Positions 42,828-54,659 of a stretch of DNA of 64,000 nucleotides are shown here, piece after piece. The DNA lies in NCBI GenBank assembly GCA_022701365.1, contig JAKUHH010000284.1:124001-188000 (forward strand), read 5' to 3'. Under the pieces are notes generated by a model that saw nothing but the letters and a program-made list of their open reading frames with translations, did not search any database and was not told the origin of the DNA. The DNA is from Mycocentrospora acerina (taxonomy: Eukaryota > Ascomycota > Dothideomycetes > Pleosporales). The first letter of the stretch is position 1; each line of letters starts with the position of its first letter. The position numbers and the translations under genes were made by a program.

Positions 42828-43050
42828 AGCTCTCTTTGCCTTTTGGCTTAGATCAAGTGTAGTATCTGTTCTTTTCAGTTTAATCTCTGAAACACCATTA
42901 CGATGGTATTCAAGATTATCCTTATTTTTGCACCTCTCTGGAGACTCCCTGGGCTTGCTCATAGTCTCTAGAACAGTGTCGCTCGTATTTCACTACCTCG
43001 AGCCGACGCGAACTTTTTTCGTTGCTGTTTGCCTGCTAGAAGCAGCAATT
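42828..43050 (+). ncRNA. U2: U2 spliceosomal snRNA
   Basis: The stretch from about 42830 contains the near-invariant U2 5' region: stem I (ctctttgccttttggctta), the agatcaagtgtagtatctgt block with GTAGTA that pairs with the intron branch site, then tcttttcagtttaatctctg of stem IIa. A uridine-rich Sm-type site cttatttttgcacc is at about 42920-42933. A terminal hairpin ctgc-tagaa-gcag is at 43033-43045. The approximate length, about 220 nt, fits filamentous fungal U2, and a TATA box sits upstream at a suitable distance. It acts in branch-site recognition in the spliceosome. The 5' end is placed to within a few bases and the 3' end to within about 20. Confidence 0.85.
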
Positions 43051-43433
43051 GTGAAGAAGAAAGATGGTGGTTATATCCTTGGTACAAGATCTCTAGAGGT
43101 ATAGAATAATTCACAATTTACACTCCAGTCCCCGCATTCTCATTAACCTAGTAGTGGGCTTACCAGATTCAGGCTCTTTCTCTACTTACCTGCTTTTAAC
43201 AGAAAAGATATGTCAAATTTTGATTGTTAACAATTACCCTTCGATGAAGAACTAAGGCATATATTGAGAATGAAGAATTGTAGCTTTGAAAAATCCCTTA
43301 TTATATAATGTTTTGTGTTATTCAAGAAACACGATTTAATCTTAGTTACACTGCTAAGTAGGCCTGAAATCTTTGTGTTCTAGTTTTATTTAACTATGCA
43401 TGCAGTGTTTCTCAACTCTTCATCTCTTTGATA
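43051..43433. other. AT-rich spacer
   Basis: 383 bp between the U2 gene and the 3' end of the GH93 gene. Nothing recognised. Confidence 0.5.
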
Positions 43434-44630
43434 CTAAGCTGGATACGAAGGGATGTTCACAACACCATTAGCAACAAAGTTATAGCATGAGCCTGAGCAC
43501 CCAACATTTCCTCCATTCGTGATGAGAAGTTTATCTGCACCCTTGGCTGCGCTGTTACTAGGTGTACTGATGATACGGAGCTCTCGAGAATATGCAGACC
43601 ATTGACCGACATTGATTGGCTTCCACCCATCTGGGTTGACGGCATCAGTATTTACGTAGATCTCTTCGCGACTATTGCCGTTGGCGATGAAGATTCCATT
43701 CTTTCCGTTCGAGCCAGGTACCGGCGTCCAGATAACATAAGGGCTTCCGTTCGGATTTAAGTTACCATCGCTAGGAATGATAGGCTGCAGGCCAACAGAA
43801 CCGAAGGTGAGTGGCGAGTCGGAAACTTTGTAGTACACAGGGCAGCCACCTGCGATGGGGCCGCCGCAGAACTCAAAGGTCATGACATATTTTTTGGAAA
43901 TGGGGCTGTACGCAACGGTTGCCATACCGGGCCGTACATTGAAATCTGCTTGTGCAACGTCGTCGACCTCACTGCTCCACGATCTCAGATCGGTAGTGGT
44001 TTTGTGAGACAGCTTTTGGTTGTGTTTAGGGTCAACCTGAGTGGAATAATAACAAACGAGTTTACCCTCATGCATGAGCAAGAAAGGTTCCCATACAGCC
44101 TTATCTCCTTGATTGATAGTCTCGGGTCCAGGTCCATATACGATATGGCTGACGAACTTCCAGTCTTTGCCTTGGTTACTACTAGCATACAAATCTATGT
44201 AAGCTTGTGAGAGATTGCGCGGCGTGGACACTCCTGCAAGCAGAATGGTTCCTACTGGATAGCCGCCGAAGGCTTGAGGGAGCGTGTATAGGAATGGTTG
44301 GTACCAATTTCCCCAGCCATTGACCTGGTCGTTGACACGTGAGAAATTTTGGAACGAAGCACCACCATCAATAGACTTATAGATGGGGAAGTAGGTCATT
44401 GCAGCCTTTGGGTCGTAATCTTCCCACGACAGCAGCAGCGATTTGTCCGCAAGTTGTAGAGTGCGACCGTATAGAGTTCGCCAGCTGGTAGCAGCTTGGT
44501 CGGGATAAAAAACACCGTTGTCATTAAAGTTGGTCCACGGTTGTGGTGCGGCTGCCCTCGTGGCTGGAGACGCAATTGCCGTGATGGCTATAGTAGCAGT
44601 CATCCATGTCCGTAGTATGTAGAAAACCAT
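43434..44630 (-). CDS. Secreted GH93 exo-arabinanase-like protein
   Basis: Single exon; the ATG at 44630 gives MVFYILRTWMTATIAITAIA, a signal peptide, and 398 residues. The longer ORF start at 44795 would bury that leader. The body is a six-bladed propeller-like (sialidase-fold) enzyme: YPDQAATSWRTLYGRTLQLA, LLLSWEDYDPKAAMTYFPIY with SIDGGASFQ (Asp-box-like), WGNWYQPFLYTLPQAFGGYP, NQGDKAVWEPFLLMHEGKLV, and NVRPGMATVAYSPISKKYVM. The pattern and length match family GH93 exo-alpha-1,5-L-arabinanases, which release arabinobiose from arabinan of plant pectin. The catalytic Glu residues are probably in WEPFLL and in FEFCGG. It would act outside the cell. It is 2 kb from a Zn2Cys6 gene and near a beta-galactosidase and two sugar transporters. 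Confidence 0.85.
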   Translation of the reverse strand: MVFYILRTWMTATIAITAIASPATRAAAPQPWTNFNDNGVFYPDQAATSWRTLYGRTLQLADKSLLLSWEDYDPKAAMTYFPIYKSIDGGASFQNFSRVNDQVNGWGNWYQPFLYTLPQAFGGYPVGTILLAGVSTPRNLSQAYIDLYASSNQGKDWKFVSHIVYGPGPETINQGDKAVWEPFLLMHEGKLVCYYSTQVDPKHNQKLSHKTTTDLRSWSSEVDDVAQADFNVRPGMATVAYSPISKKYVMTFEFCGGPIAGGCPVYYKVSDSPLTFGSVGLQPIIPSDGNLNPNGSPYVIWTPVPGSNGKNGIFIANGNSREEIYVNTDAVNPDGWKPINVGQWSAYSRELRIISTPSNSAAKGADKLLITNGGNVGCSGSCYNFVANGVVNIPSYPA

Positions 44631-46631
44631 GATTGAAGAAATTGACTCCCAATTATGTTGTTTGATGGAAAATGGCAGAGCGATCAAGAGGAGTGTATGG
44701 AACTCGTTGATTTGTAAATTGCAAGTGTCCTCGAAAGGTCTTCTTATAGTAAGACGTGCAACGACAAGCAATTTCAGGCACGAGGTCGTCTCCAAGCCAT
44801 GCGAGCTAGAGGGTTACCCCATGGGGAACATGACGATACCGAAAGCTCTACATAAACCGTGTTAGCACGGGAGGATGCAGCGCAGATTTGGAACACCACG
44901 GAGCGGCTGCCAATTAGCGTAAGTGATTGCCGCATCCTTCGATCATGCAAGCAGTAGCAATGTGCGATATTGTAAGCAAAACTCTATTCCTTTAACCCCT
45001 CCCAGCTAGCTCCATTTTCGTCCTGCGGACGTATTTTTGGATCACTTACTAGTACGGTAACTCGATTGCACCGGCGAATTGACCAATGACAGTGGCGTAT
45101 TCCCGGACTTCCATAACCCCAAATATTCACGAACTAAGAAACCAACATAGCAGCCGGAAGAGAGTACGGATGATGATTTATGCTAGAATAATCGATGAGC
45201 GAGTTGATGTCCTGGTGACTAGCAGCTATGGCTCAATACTCATATCAATTAATGGTGGCTCGCTCTTGTTCTTATTCAGTTTGCGATTAAGTCGGTGTAG
45301 TGTAATAATTGCGCTCATGCTAAATGTTAAATAGACTTAACTTTAATCACAATAGCAGAACATCCTTAGTTGTAAAGCTTCTCATCCAATGCTCAATACA
45401 TAATAGTATCAATACCACGTCGCCTACGCAATATCTGCTTGAGTTCCCTGCTCTTTCATGGCCAGGCATGAGTAGCACTATGCGCTAAAGCTGTTGCAGT
45501 GGAGCGTTCATATCCTGTCGGATTTCTAGTCTAACATATTCGTGTAGTCTTGAGCATTGTACTTGTAACAGATGGATGAACGTCATGTAGCATTACGTGA
45601 TTAGTTAGCAATTTGTGATGTGGCATGGTCACAAATTATAAAACTGCTTTTACAGAAGATGCATATCAACAGGATTTGAGACCTGGATAGAACCCTTGTA
45701 GTCAAAAACAATACCTTCTCGATGACTTCCTTGCTATTGCTGCTCAAGGACTGTCAGCCACCTCTTGTACCCTGAACTGAGCGAATCTTCTCACAATCTA
45801 ACATTCAAACAGACTACCCAGTCAGGCTTAGTTACCCAATTTGAATACATCACATCTATACAGAATTTCTACGATAGTCAGAGCGGTGAGGTTCTTAATG
45901 GACGAGTACGAGGTTCCGAGTATCATAGGGTTCTATTTTCAAAAAGGTGATCAGGCGCAATTGCAGGAGCGTTTGAATAATTGATCTGTAAACTGTAGAG
46001 AGATATTTAATGTATTGTTTGTGAAACAATATCAAACGCAATATCCTGTAAGAGACCATTGTCTTCATTAATCTATAAGGCACTCTATGGGTTCCTGTAG
46101 GATCACATAAAATCCACCATGGAAACCATAAGGCGGCTAACCAAGACTCTGACATTCCTAGGTCACATAATCCACTAGGGACCCCACCTGGAGTTGTTTT
46201 ATGGTCGCTGGTGAGTTTTAATCAGATACTCGCTCAGCTATAACATTGTTCTAAAGCTTTACATTTAGTTTGCATTTGATTTGGTTGAAGGCCTGTGTGG
46301 CGTGCTTCGCCGTAGCTTTGGCATCAGTTTCTTTATCGTTGAGAGCGTTGCAGATAACTAGTGCCAAATCTAGGCGAAGGCTGTGTCTCTAGAGTGAACA
46401 TAATGCACCGTGAAAAAAACCTCTGGCAAGGTCTAGTAGCATAATTTAGCGGCTATTTCGTTTGATAGTTCGTAGCACATTCCAAAGAAAAGTGCTAATA
46501 TTGGCAGCGTGCTCAAACAGCTGATCAAATCACATAGCTCCTCAAGGCTAAAGAGAGCGCTTTTTCGAAGTGCCAGTCAGTATTCGGACGTCTTGAGCGG
46601 ACCTCTACGTGCGATGCACAATGTTGAGAAG
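44631..46631. other. 2.0-kb intergenic region
   Basis: AT-rich flank upstream of the GH93 gene and downstream of the Zn2Cys6 gene. No ORF with introns or motifs, no RNA gene seen. Confidence 0.5.
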
Positions 46632-48277
46632 CTATCCTCCGAGGTCTGCTAAAGCTTTGCCTAAGATGATCCTACGACCAAGAGGGACCGTCGAATCTTG
46701 TTTTTGAATGGACGTCATGACGGAGAATGCATCGCTCTTCGTAGTTTTCTCGTCAAGAGGCAGCGCATACTCCAGAAGAAATCTAATCATCCATCTATCG
46801 ATTACGTGAGTTTTAGCCATTGAAGAGCGCAGACACGCATTTTGAAATATGAAGAGTCGCTTTTTCATCTGTTCTACGCATGGCCAATATTGCGAGAGTT
46901 CCACAAGAGCCTCAAAGTTGTGAGTTAATTGTGTGCGAGCAGTTTCCACCTTTTCGTCGTCGCCGAAAAGTAGAAGGTGAAGCAAAATGGATGATGAGAC
47001 GATAGTCATATGGGCTACCGTTAAGTAAACCACATGACAATCCTCAAGCAGTCTAGCCTTTCGCAACAAGTGACTGAATGCTAGAGCATGCGATGTACAT
47101 CTTGTTGCATAGACTGTGCTTTCATAATTCGGACCTTTCCCAGATTCCAGAAACTGAAAGTAAAGTAGAGAAGAATAGTGGTGATACCCAAGGTGCAAAG
47201 CTACAAAAGTGCCGCCATGACCTCTTGCCCGAAAAGCCTCGAGGTTCTGATTGTTCATCGACATCTGATGTGGTAGGGTATCGTACCACTCTTGCAGCCG
47301 TGATTCAAGAGCGATCATTTGGAGGTGTGTCACAGATGCGTCAACCAAAGGCTGTACCAAGGACAGGTTAAGATCTTGAATGAGACCGAAGATCTCAACG
47401 AGAGTTATCATGTACTTCCAAAGGCCTTCGCTGTGTATAGTTGAAGGAAAGAAGGATGGCTCAGCTAGCGACTGGAACTCGACCTCGTCTATCGGCAAAT
47501 TCGCCATGGGCTCAGAGGAGATGATTGCACGTGGTATTCCCAGACCTGGAGGGCACCATCGATCTGCCATGAATAAAGACCACCAAAGACGTGACTTCAA
47601 CTCGCGAACGATCATGTTGTTGTCTAAGGCAGGTTTGTGCAAGCCCAATATGTATGCCATACGATTAGCAATGCCTATTCTCGTTAGCTATAATTGGAGA
47701 GTTGGCTTTGTAAGTGCTCACCAAAGTACAGAGCTTCAGATGTGTGGTCTTGATCCGCAGCGTAACTATTAGCTAGTAGGATGCAAGTTTGAACATTTGC
47801 GATCGATACATGTTCTAATCCTAGCGCAAACGAAGATCTTGAGATCGCAACAAATTTGGCAGAGAGGCTGCGAAGCTCAACCTGAGCCGCAAAGCGACAC
47901 CCCAATGCACATATTGCGGACAATAAACACTCAGGTATCGAATCATTTTGCAGTTGAGTGCGCAAAGATTGTTCATGAAAAAGGCTGTGTGGGCGATCAT
48001 GTATGTAGCGGAAGTACAGGCATACAAAGTCGCTCACGTTCCCAGTAGATGTCGTCTCCAGGATTCTGCTGCAATTTTCACCTGGTGAGGATGTAGACGA
48101 GGCGATCTTCATACATATCCGAGCTTTGCCTTGTCGTGACGATCGAGCAATCCAGGGAGTGGAGCAGTTGATTTCGCGCTTTCGACATGCTTGACATGCT
48201 GCATGCGCATTCGTCGGATCCTGTATGCATTTCCTTTTATGGACCCTACATTGTAGACAAGCCGTTGCATGCTTCAT
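46632..48277 (-). CDS. Zn2Cys6 transcription factor in the sugar-enzyme region
   Basis: Two exons, 48277-47722 and 47674-46632 (47-bp intron, GTGAGC donor, GCTAAC branch site, AATAG acceptor), phase 1, 532 residues. The N-terminus is the zinc cluster: MKHATACLQCRVHKRKC then CQACRKREINC, giving CX2CX6CX10CX2CX6C. The remainder is a Fungal_trans (PF04082-like) domain: FRYIHDRPHSLFHEQSL, LLSAICALGCRFAA, then ANRMAYILGLHK, RELKSRLWWSLFMADRWCPP. It sits between the GH93 gene and the GH35 gene on the same strand, so a pathway regulator for arabinose/galactose-containing polysaccharide use is a natural guess. This is inference from position. Confidence 0.88.
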
Positions 48278-48887
48278 CGCGACGCTGCATTATCTTGTCT
48301 GCATCGAGTAAGGCAAAGATCACGTCCAGGCAGTAAAGGGGCGAGGGTATCTGAAGGATCTCCTGAATCTATTTGTGAACGATACACGATCTTGTGATAG
48401 AGCTTCCTACCACGGCCCCGATATGTGGAGACTTCTTTGGCTCTGCATTCGTGAACACAAGGTGGCATAGAATCAGGAAATGGATTCTCCCATCATGTAT
48501 GGGCTAATTGTTGCGTGCAATCACTAGTGTCTTGGCCGCTAATAAGAACTGCCATTTCGTGCGGGGAAGTCTCCTTGATCCGAATACAGCCAAGTTTCTG
48601 CCGGAACACTGCGCGGCTAGCCTAACGCGTATTGTACTTGAAGTGTTAACGATTGTTGGTCAGAAGGACTTCTCTACAAACGGTGTAGGCATTTCTTCTA
48701 GTCAATAAAAACACATTTAAATTGTTCCAAAACCTGTGAATCCTCTCGTACGTATGAAAATTGCTTCCGGAGTATATTCTGCAACGCTGACACCGCGCGA
48801 CGAATACCTGTATGACGTGCACAATTATTCGATGTGGTAGGAAGCACCAACACTAGGAGACCGCGCAGTCGAAAACTTCTCTTGACA
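48278..48887. other. Intergenic region
   Basis: 610 bp between the regulator's start and the GH35 gene's stop. Nothing recognised. Confidence 0.5.
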
Positions 48888-50647
48888 TTAAAACGCGTAA
48901 ACTTCCACTTCTGCTATGCTAGTACGCGCAGGAATCGTGATGCAGATAGGAAATGTTCCGAGGTCTGGCTGTTTATTTGGCATTATCGCAAGATCCCCGC
49001 TCCTAGTCTCGTCGCCGTTAAGGACCCTGCCTGTAACCAAACTGCCATGGTTGATACCAGACACCTTCTCAAGAAATTCAAGGATGCCAGTAAAGCGATG
49101 TTCAGCCCTCAATGAAGCGAAACGGACCTGGAAGCCCTCTCCAACCAGCAGAAATTTGGCCTCAGACAAAAGTATGATCAGCCCGAATCCTGTTCCTGGC
49201 TGGCCAAAAACGAACGAACGCTCAATTGTGAGACGCCAATTGCCCATATTCACCTGATGATTTTCTGCTGTATCTTGTGTGCCAAGCTCATCGAAGAAAA
49301 ATCCGAAGGTATCCTGCGCCTTCTCTTGCGCTGTCAACAACCAGGGCGCTACTTGCTGCATCAGGCCGAAGTGCTTGGCCCAAACGTTTTCCGTTGCCTC
49401 GAGCGAATCGATAGCAAAGGGCGACGCACCAAGAGCATGATGCTTGCCATAAGCACACCATATTCGCCTTGCGCCATAGTCATCGCGTCTTTGCTCTGGG
49501 ATGAACAGAGGCTGGTTGCGATGCTTGTACTTCGCACACACAGCGTTGTAGTCATTAAGATAAACGTCTGGTGCCACGAAGTCCAAGGATGGTGCAAAAT
49601 GCTGCCAGATATCGAGCACGTTGATAACACCTCCACCGGATGGGTAGTCGCCAGGTTGACCACCTCCACCTACAACAACCGGTTGTGATTTGTCCGCGTC
49701 TTCATCCGCATAGTTCTGCCAAACATTTGTAAACAATGGCAATGAGTATTCCTTCTTGCCCGCATGAGCCACTTGCTCTACATACAGAGAGTAGTGGTAT
49801 GCCATGAAAAGCTCATCTGTCTCTAGACCGGAACCAAATGCCTGAGGCCAGGATGTTAATCCGACCTTGAGCGCTGGGAGACCTTGGCGGAATGTGAGGA
49901 GATTGTCTTCCAACGAGGCATGCAATTCGTGTGAATCATCTGTGAGCATGGCAATTAACCCAGGTGGCACGGTCGAATGGAAGTGCGCATCCGCAGTAGG
50001 CGAAGCATCTCGTGAGTCACCTAGCAGACCGACTTCGTTCTCGACTTGAACCATCAGGACGGTCGATTGTCTGCTGTCGATCTCAGCGAGATGTCTCATG
50101 AACATCTTGAAGGCAGCAGCGTCTGCTCGAACCACTTCCGGGTCAAATATGGAGAGAACGTTCGTGATCTGTAGGTCCCCTTGTCCCGAGCGTGTCATCA
50201 TGCGAGGAAATCTGACAGGATTAGTTTTTACCCATCTGGGTGCGTAACTCGACTTCCCTAGAAGAATTAGTTAATACGAAACAGGGTGCTTAAGAATGCT
50301 CAGTGCTCACCATTCTTGAATGCTCCAAACCATAGCAGAACGAGGTGAAGGCCATGCGTACGTGCGTCGCGTATGCATTGATCTAGGTGTGTGAAGTTGA
50401 AGTGGCCCTCTTTCGGTTCGATATCCTCCCAAGACACATTCGCTAATACGGTATTGACTTTGGAGTACTTCAATTTTGGCCAGATTTGTTGCATGTATTC
50501 TGGGCTGCTGAAGGAAGAATTGTGTAACTCGGCGGGAAGCATCAAGAACGGTTTGCCGTGCACGACAAGCTGATGACCGGCCGCGACTCGCTTCAAAAAT
50601 GGAATGAGAGGCTGTGAAGCCTTATTTGCTAGTATGATCTCGCCCAT
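48888..50647 (-). CDS. GH35-type beta-galactosidase with DUF5597 C-terminus
   Basis: Two exons, 50647-50311 and 50257-48888 (53-bp intron, GTGAGC donor, CTAG acceptor), phase 1, 568 residues. The ATG at 50647 is the first; upstream codons in frame use GTG only. The N-terminal TIM barrel shows GKPFLMLPAELHNSSFSSPE, KYSKVNTVLANVSWEDIEP, GHFNFTHLDQCIRDARTHGL, then APRWVK and the acid/base motif VLMVQVENEVG. Later come VAPDVYLNDYNAVC and QPLFIPEQRR (probable nucleophile Glu), and the C-terminal sandwich domain with EAKFLLVGEGFQVRF and GRVLNGDETRSGD, as in DUF5597. There is no signal peptide, so it should be intracellular and act on imported galactosides. It is divergent from a sugar transporter across 750 bp. 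Confidence 0.88.
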
Positions 50648-51397
50648 GACGTTTTGCTGGCTCACGGAATCTTCTCTGAGGAAATTTGGATGTCGACTGT
50701 AGGCAATTGTAGATATAAACAGCAGCCCTCAGGAGACACCCAAAACTTAGCCAAGAAATGCTTTGAAAGTCATATAGCCGAGCATGTATCACTAAAAGTT
50801 TAGTCGTGTACGTTTGGTGAGTATGCGGAGGAATTTCCATTGAGTTCTCGGTATTCGGAGTTTAACATTGGCTGAAAACCCGGAGTGCTGATCTGACTTA
50901 CTTGCATCTATAAGTAGCGCTAGTGAAACGCATGTACGTTCCTCGCACATGAGTGCACGAAAATGTACTTGAGCTGCGATTGGAGGAGCATAGTGATGTA
51001 GATACGCGGCTGACGCGGCGAGAAAACCAATCGGACGCGTCGAAAGCCGGGGCTGTCTGTGCTTGCTCCATTAGCTCCGGATACCCCACAGACCTCAATC
51101 TCTATCTGGCACAAGACGAGTTCTGTTGGAAGTCTGGGGTCAGCCACAAGATCAATATTCTAGAAATCCGGTGGATTGTGAGAAGATGGCTGCTTCCTTT
51201 ACCCGAATATCCCATTCAGAGTGTGATTTAGCCTAGCCGGGCTCGGACATGCAATAGAAATGCGGAGAAGCGTACTTTTGATGAAGTATAAAGCAGGTTC
51301 CTACTACGACAGATCGACGACATCCTCGTGTGGAGACACACCCATATTGGAAGTGTAAAATTATATCCAGAGGCGACCGATCAGTCAATCAACAGAC
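50648..51397. promoter_or_regulatory. Divergent promoter between GH35 and sugar transporter genes
   Basis: 750 bp between the two starts. It holds CGG-type candidates for zinc-cluster binding, notably cggtattcgg at 50849-50858. It also has five matches to the CreA consensus SYGGRG on either strand: 50825-50830, 50879-50884, 51047-51052, 51075-51080 and 51262-51267. About three would be expected by chance, so this is weak evidence for glucose repression. Confidence 0.4.
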
Positions 51398-53218
51398 ATG
51401 GCAATTTCTCCCAAGCTATATCAGGTCAGTTTACTGGAAATGTCATATGGTCGATGCTTACTTAAGTAATACAGTTTCTGGTGGGTGTATTTGCCTCACT
51501 TGGATCTTTCACCTACGGGTAGGGACATACATGTCCGGTCGTTCCATTGAAATAAAGCTGACCTAAAGACAGCTACGATCTTGGTGTCATTGGTGGTAGC
51601 GTTGCCGCAACCTCATTTGGCAGCTACTTCCACAACCCCAACCCAAATCAAGTGTAAGTTGCTGTAATTTCAACGCGGCTCGATATGCTGAAATCTTCAG
51701 GGGCGCGGTAGTCTCGCTGTTCACTGGCGGAGGCTTTTTCGGTGCCCTGCTTGCAGGTCCGAGTGCGGATTGGCTCGGACGCAGACTTGCAATCATTGTC
51801 GGTGCACTTACTTTCATCCTTGGCGGAATCTTGCAAGCGGTCGCAAAAAACCTCTCATTCCTGTATTCCGGTCGGGCCGTTGCGGGATTTGGTGTTGGAT
51901 ACATGGTAAGCCTCATATTCCCAGTCGCATTACGATATGTTGACTTTCAAAGGTGATGATCGTACCGCTCTACCAGGCCGAGATAGCGCACCCATCAATA
52001 CGTGGACGAGTCACAGCTCTACAGCAATTGATGCTAGGTATTGGGGCGGTTGTTGCAAGTAAGTCAGGCTTACAATTGAAGACGACTAACGACTAAATTA
52101 TTAATAGCTTGGTTGACTCATGGTACGAATACCGACATCTCTGGACTTGACACCAACCAATGGAGAATACCTCTTGGAGTTCAAGTAATACCTGCCGGCA
52201 TCCTTGCTTCCATGATACTCCTGTTTCCAGAGTATGTACTCCTGATAATCGAGTCGTGTCGCTCACTAACTTGGATGCCTATAGATCGCCAAGGTGGCTC
52301 ATCGATCATGATAGAAAGGAAGAGGGATTGAAGACTCTTGCTAGACTTCACTCGAATGGCAACCTAGATGATCCATGGGTGCAGGAAGAATTTCACCAGA
52401 TCGAGCACGCAATAACTGTCGAGCATGAGCAAGAAGCAAAGGGCTATAAAGACCTCTTTACTGATAAGAGCAGCTTTCGGCGACTCTTCTTGGTGACTGC
52501 AATCCAAGCTTCTGTCCAGATGACAGGTGTGTCCGCGATACAGTACTACACTCCAGAAATTTACAAAACTATCAACATCGGAACTAGCGACGCATTGAAG
52601 TACCAGGGAATAAGCAACGTCCTTTCTGTAGTAGCTCAAGCTTGCACTGTCGCACTTATTGATCGGATTGGTCGACGTTGGCCTCTAATCATCGGTAACA
52701 TTGTCAACGGTATTTGCTGGATCATTGTCGTCATTGCCATCGCACTTTTTCCAAGTGCTACTCCATCACACCAGACTTCACTCGGATGGGCTTTCATCTG
52801 CATCAACTGGGTCTATCAAGTATCCTTCAGCTTCACCTGCGGCCCATTGTCATGGATCATTCCAGCAGAGGTCTTCGATACAAAAACTCGCTCCAAAGGT
52901 GTCTCGATAGGCGTTATGACATCTTTCGCTTTTAACACACTGATTGGTCAGGTGACTCCAATTGCAATGAAAAGTGTTGGATGGCGCTACTTCCTGACAT
53001 TTGTCATCTGCAATTTCACCAACGCTATATTCTTCTGGGCCACTCTCCCTGAGACCGCGCGTTTGCCTCTCGAAGGAATGAATTCACTTTTCAGCGGGAA
53101 CGTTTGGTTCGTGGCTGGTCGTGGTAGGCGAAATATTTTGTCAGATGAATCGTCGATCGAGGCCAGAGCGGGTCAAGAAAAAGCGATGGCAAAACAACAG
53201 GAGGTGGAGCTGTCGTAG
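51398..53218 (+). CDS. MFS sugar transporter
   Basis: Twelve-helix sugar/H+ symporter family (MFS sugar porter). Seven exons: 51398-51424, 51475-51518, 51573-51653, 51701-51905, 51953-52058, 52108-52231 and 52285-53218, all in phase, 506 residues. It starts MAISPKLYQ, then FLVGVFASLGSFTYGYDLGV, the family's first helix. Signature motifs are GPSADWLGRRLAI, VPLYQAEIAHPSIRGR, FPESPRWLIDHDRKEE, QMTGVSAIQYY, LIDRIGRRWPLI and LPETARLPLEGMNSLF. Six introns of about 47-54 bp make it the most intron-dense gene in this part. It faces the GH35 gene head to head, which suggests it imports the galactoside that enzyme splits; substrate not deducible. Confidence 0.93.
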
Positions 53219-54659
53219 TTCAGTCAGGCTTTTTGCAACAGAACGCTTAGTAAAATCTTCAATCTAACAGTTCTGTCCGAGATAACAAGATTGATTTGGA
53301 CATTTGTCTCTTTTCAAATCCTGAAGCTACTGGTATTAATCCCTATATCAAAAAAATCGAATCAATCAAGGTCCAATTCTAGTACTATTCTAGTGCAACG
53401 GAAATTTCAAGACTCGGACCTTATATCTGTCTAATTAAGAAGCTACAATTAATTATCAGAATTCAAATACTTCTATCTTTTGAATACAATTATGTGAGCT
53501 CGAATATTCGTTTCTCAATTTAGTTGGAAATCAGAGTAAATTCGCACTCTTTATTAAGTTAGTGGTCGTCTTGCTAGACTAAGGCTTAATGGCGGCCAGG
53601 TAAATAATCACTTAAAGATTCTGTCGCATGGCATCAAACAAGCCACAAACGCTACGACAGCTCGTTCATACACAGGTTAGCCTACCTCAGAGCTGGGGAT
53701 ATTGTCTCTACCGCTCTTTTATGAATGTATAGTTGCTCTTGTATGACTCATTTACAGCGCAATAATTTATACTATAGAATATCTAAATCTCACTATTCTA
53801 TCTCCTTTTTACTCCACAGATGCTGTATCTATGTGGTCAATGTCGACAATACATGTTCTACCACAGAGTTTTTTTATTTAATGTATCCAATAAACAGATC
53901 TTTTCTTGAATACTTAGAACAACCAATTTAAGCCTCACTAAATATTTTTAATTGAGTTTTAGAGCTAGTATAAATGGATTTGTGCCAACTCCACGACACT
54001 TAATTATCAAGAGGGATAAATGATCAATAGCTAAAGGTTACCTGGACAAGATCGTATCTTAAGGCCGACAATGACATAAATCAAGGAATAAAGAACTCTG
54101 ACAAACAAAGAGATCAAGCTAATTTTAAGTATTAGGTATTCTACCACCCGAATGCCAAATAACTATTTTAATGATGAAATTTTATGACAATTATATGAAA
54201 TTAGGTAGTATTGTCTTTTCACTTGCCAGACTTCAGCTAAGATGAAGTGTAATATCTGTTCTGTTTTAGTTAGTGCCGATTGTCTTCTCGAATTCTGAAT
54301 CTGAATTTCGAGCTTCAATTCTCAATTTTCACCTTTACTATTGTACCAACTTTGACTTTTCTCCTGCAACAACGTTGAAGGAATTATGTGTTTTTAAATC
54401 ATGAAGCAGCAAGTTTGGGCTGTCATTGTTTTCACACATGATAGATATGATAACTGTTGCAAAGAGTTGTAATCTAATTATTTGAAGAACAGGATTGAAC
54501 GTGATTAGATTGGCTCGTTTCGCTCCTAAGTATTTTACGCGCCCTGGCACTTTACACGCCCAAGGCTGAGGCGCATCACCGCGCCTAAGCACCCACGCCC
54601 TACCTCGAAGACCTGAACTACTTGAACAACCTGGACAGACATCGGAACTTTTTAGCACG
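53219..54659. other. 1.4-kb AT-rich intergenic region
   Basis: Strongly AT-rich, with a short U2-like fragment at 54222-54272 (listed separately). No coding gene seen. Confidence 0.5.
54222..54272 (+). pseudogene. Decayed U2 snRNA-like fragment
   Basis: agatgaagtgtaatatctgt and the bases after it match the U2 gene at 42.8 kb over about 32 nt with four or five changes, and the stem I side is also recognisable (gccagacttcagctaagat). The branch-pairing GTAGTA is changed to GTAATA (G to A). There is no TATA box, no Sm site and no 3' half, so it cannot be a working U2. Confidence 0.55.

Noticed and set aside
43051..46631. Search for transposon remnants in the AT-rich 43-46 kb and 53-54.6 kb stretches
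   Set aside because: No terminal repeats, transposase or reverse transcriptase motifs could be read.
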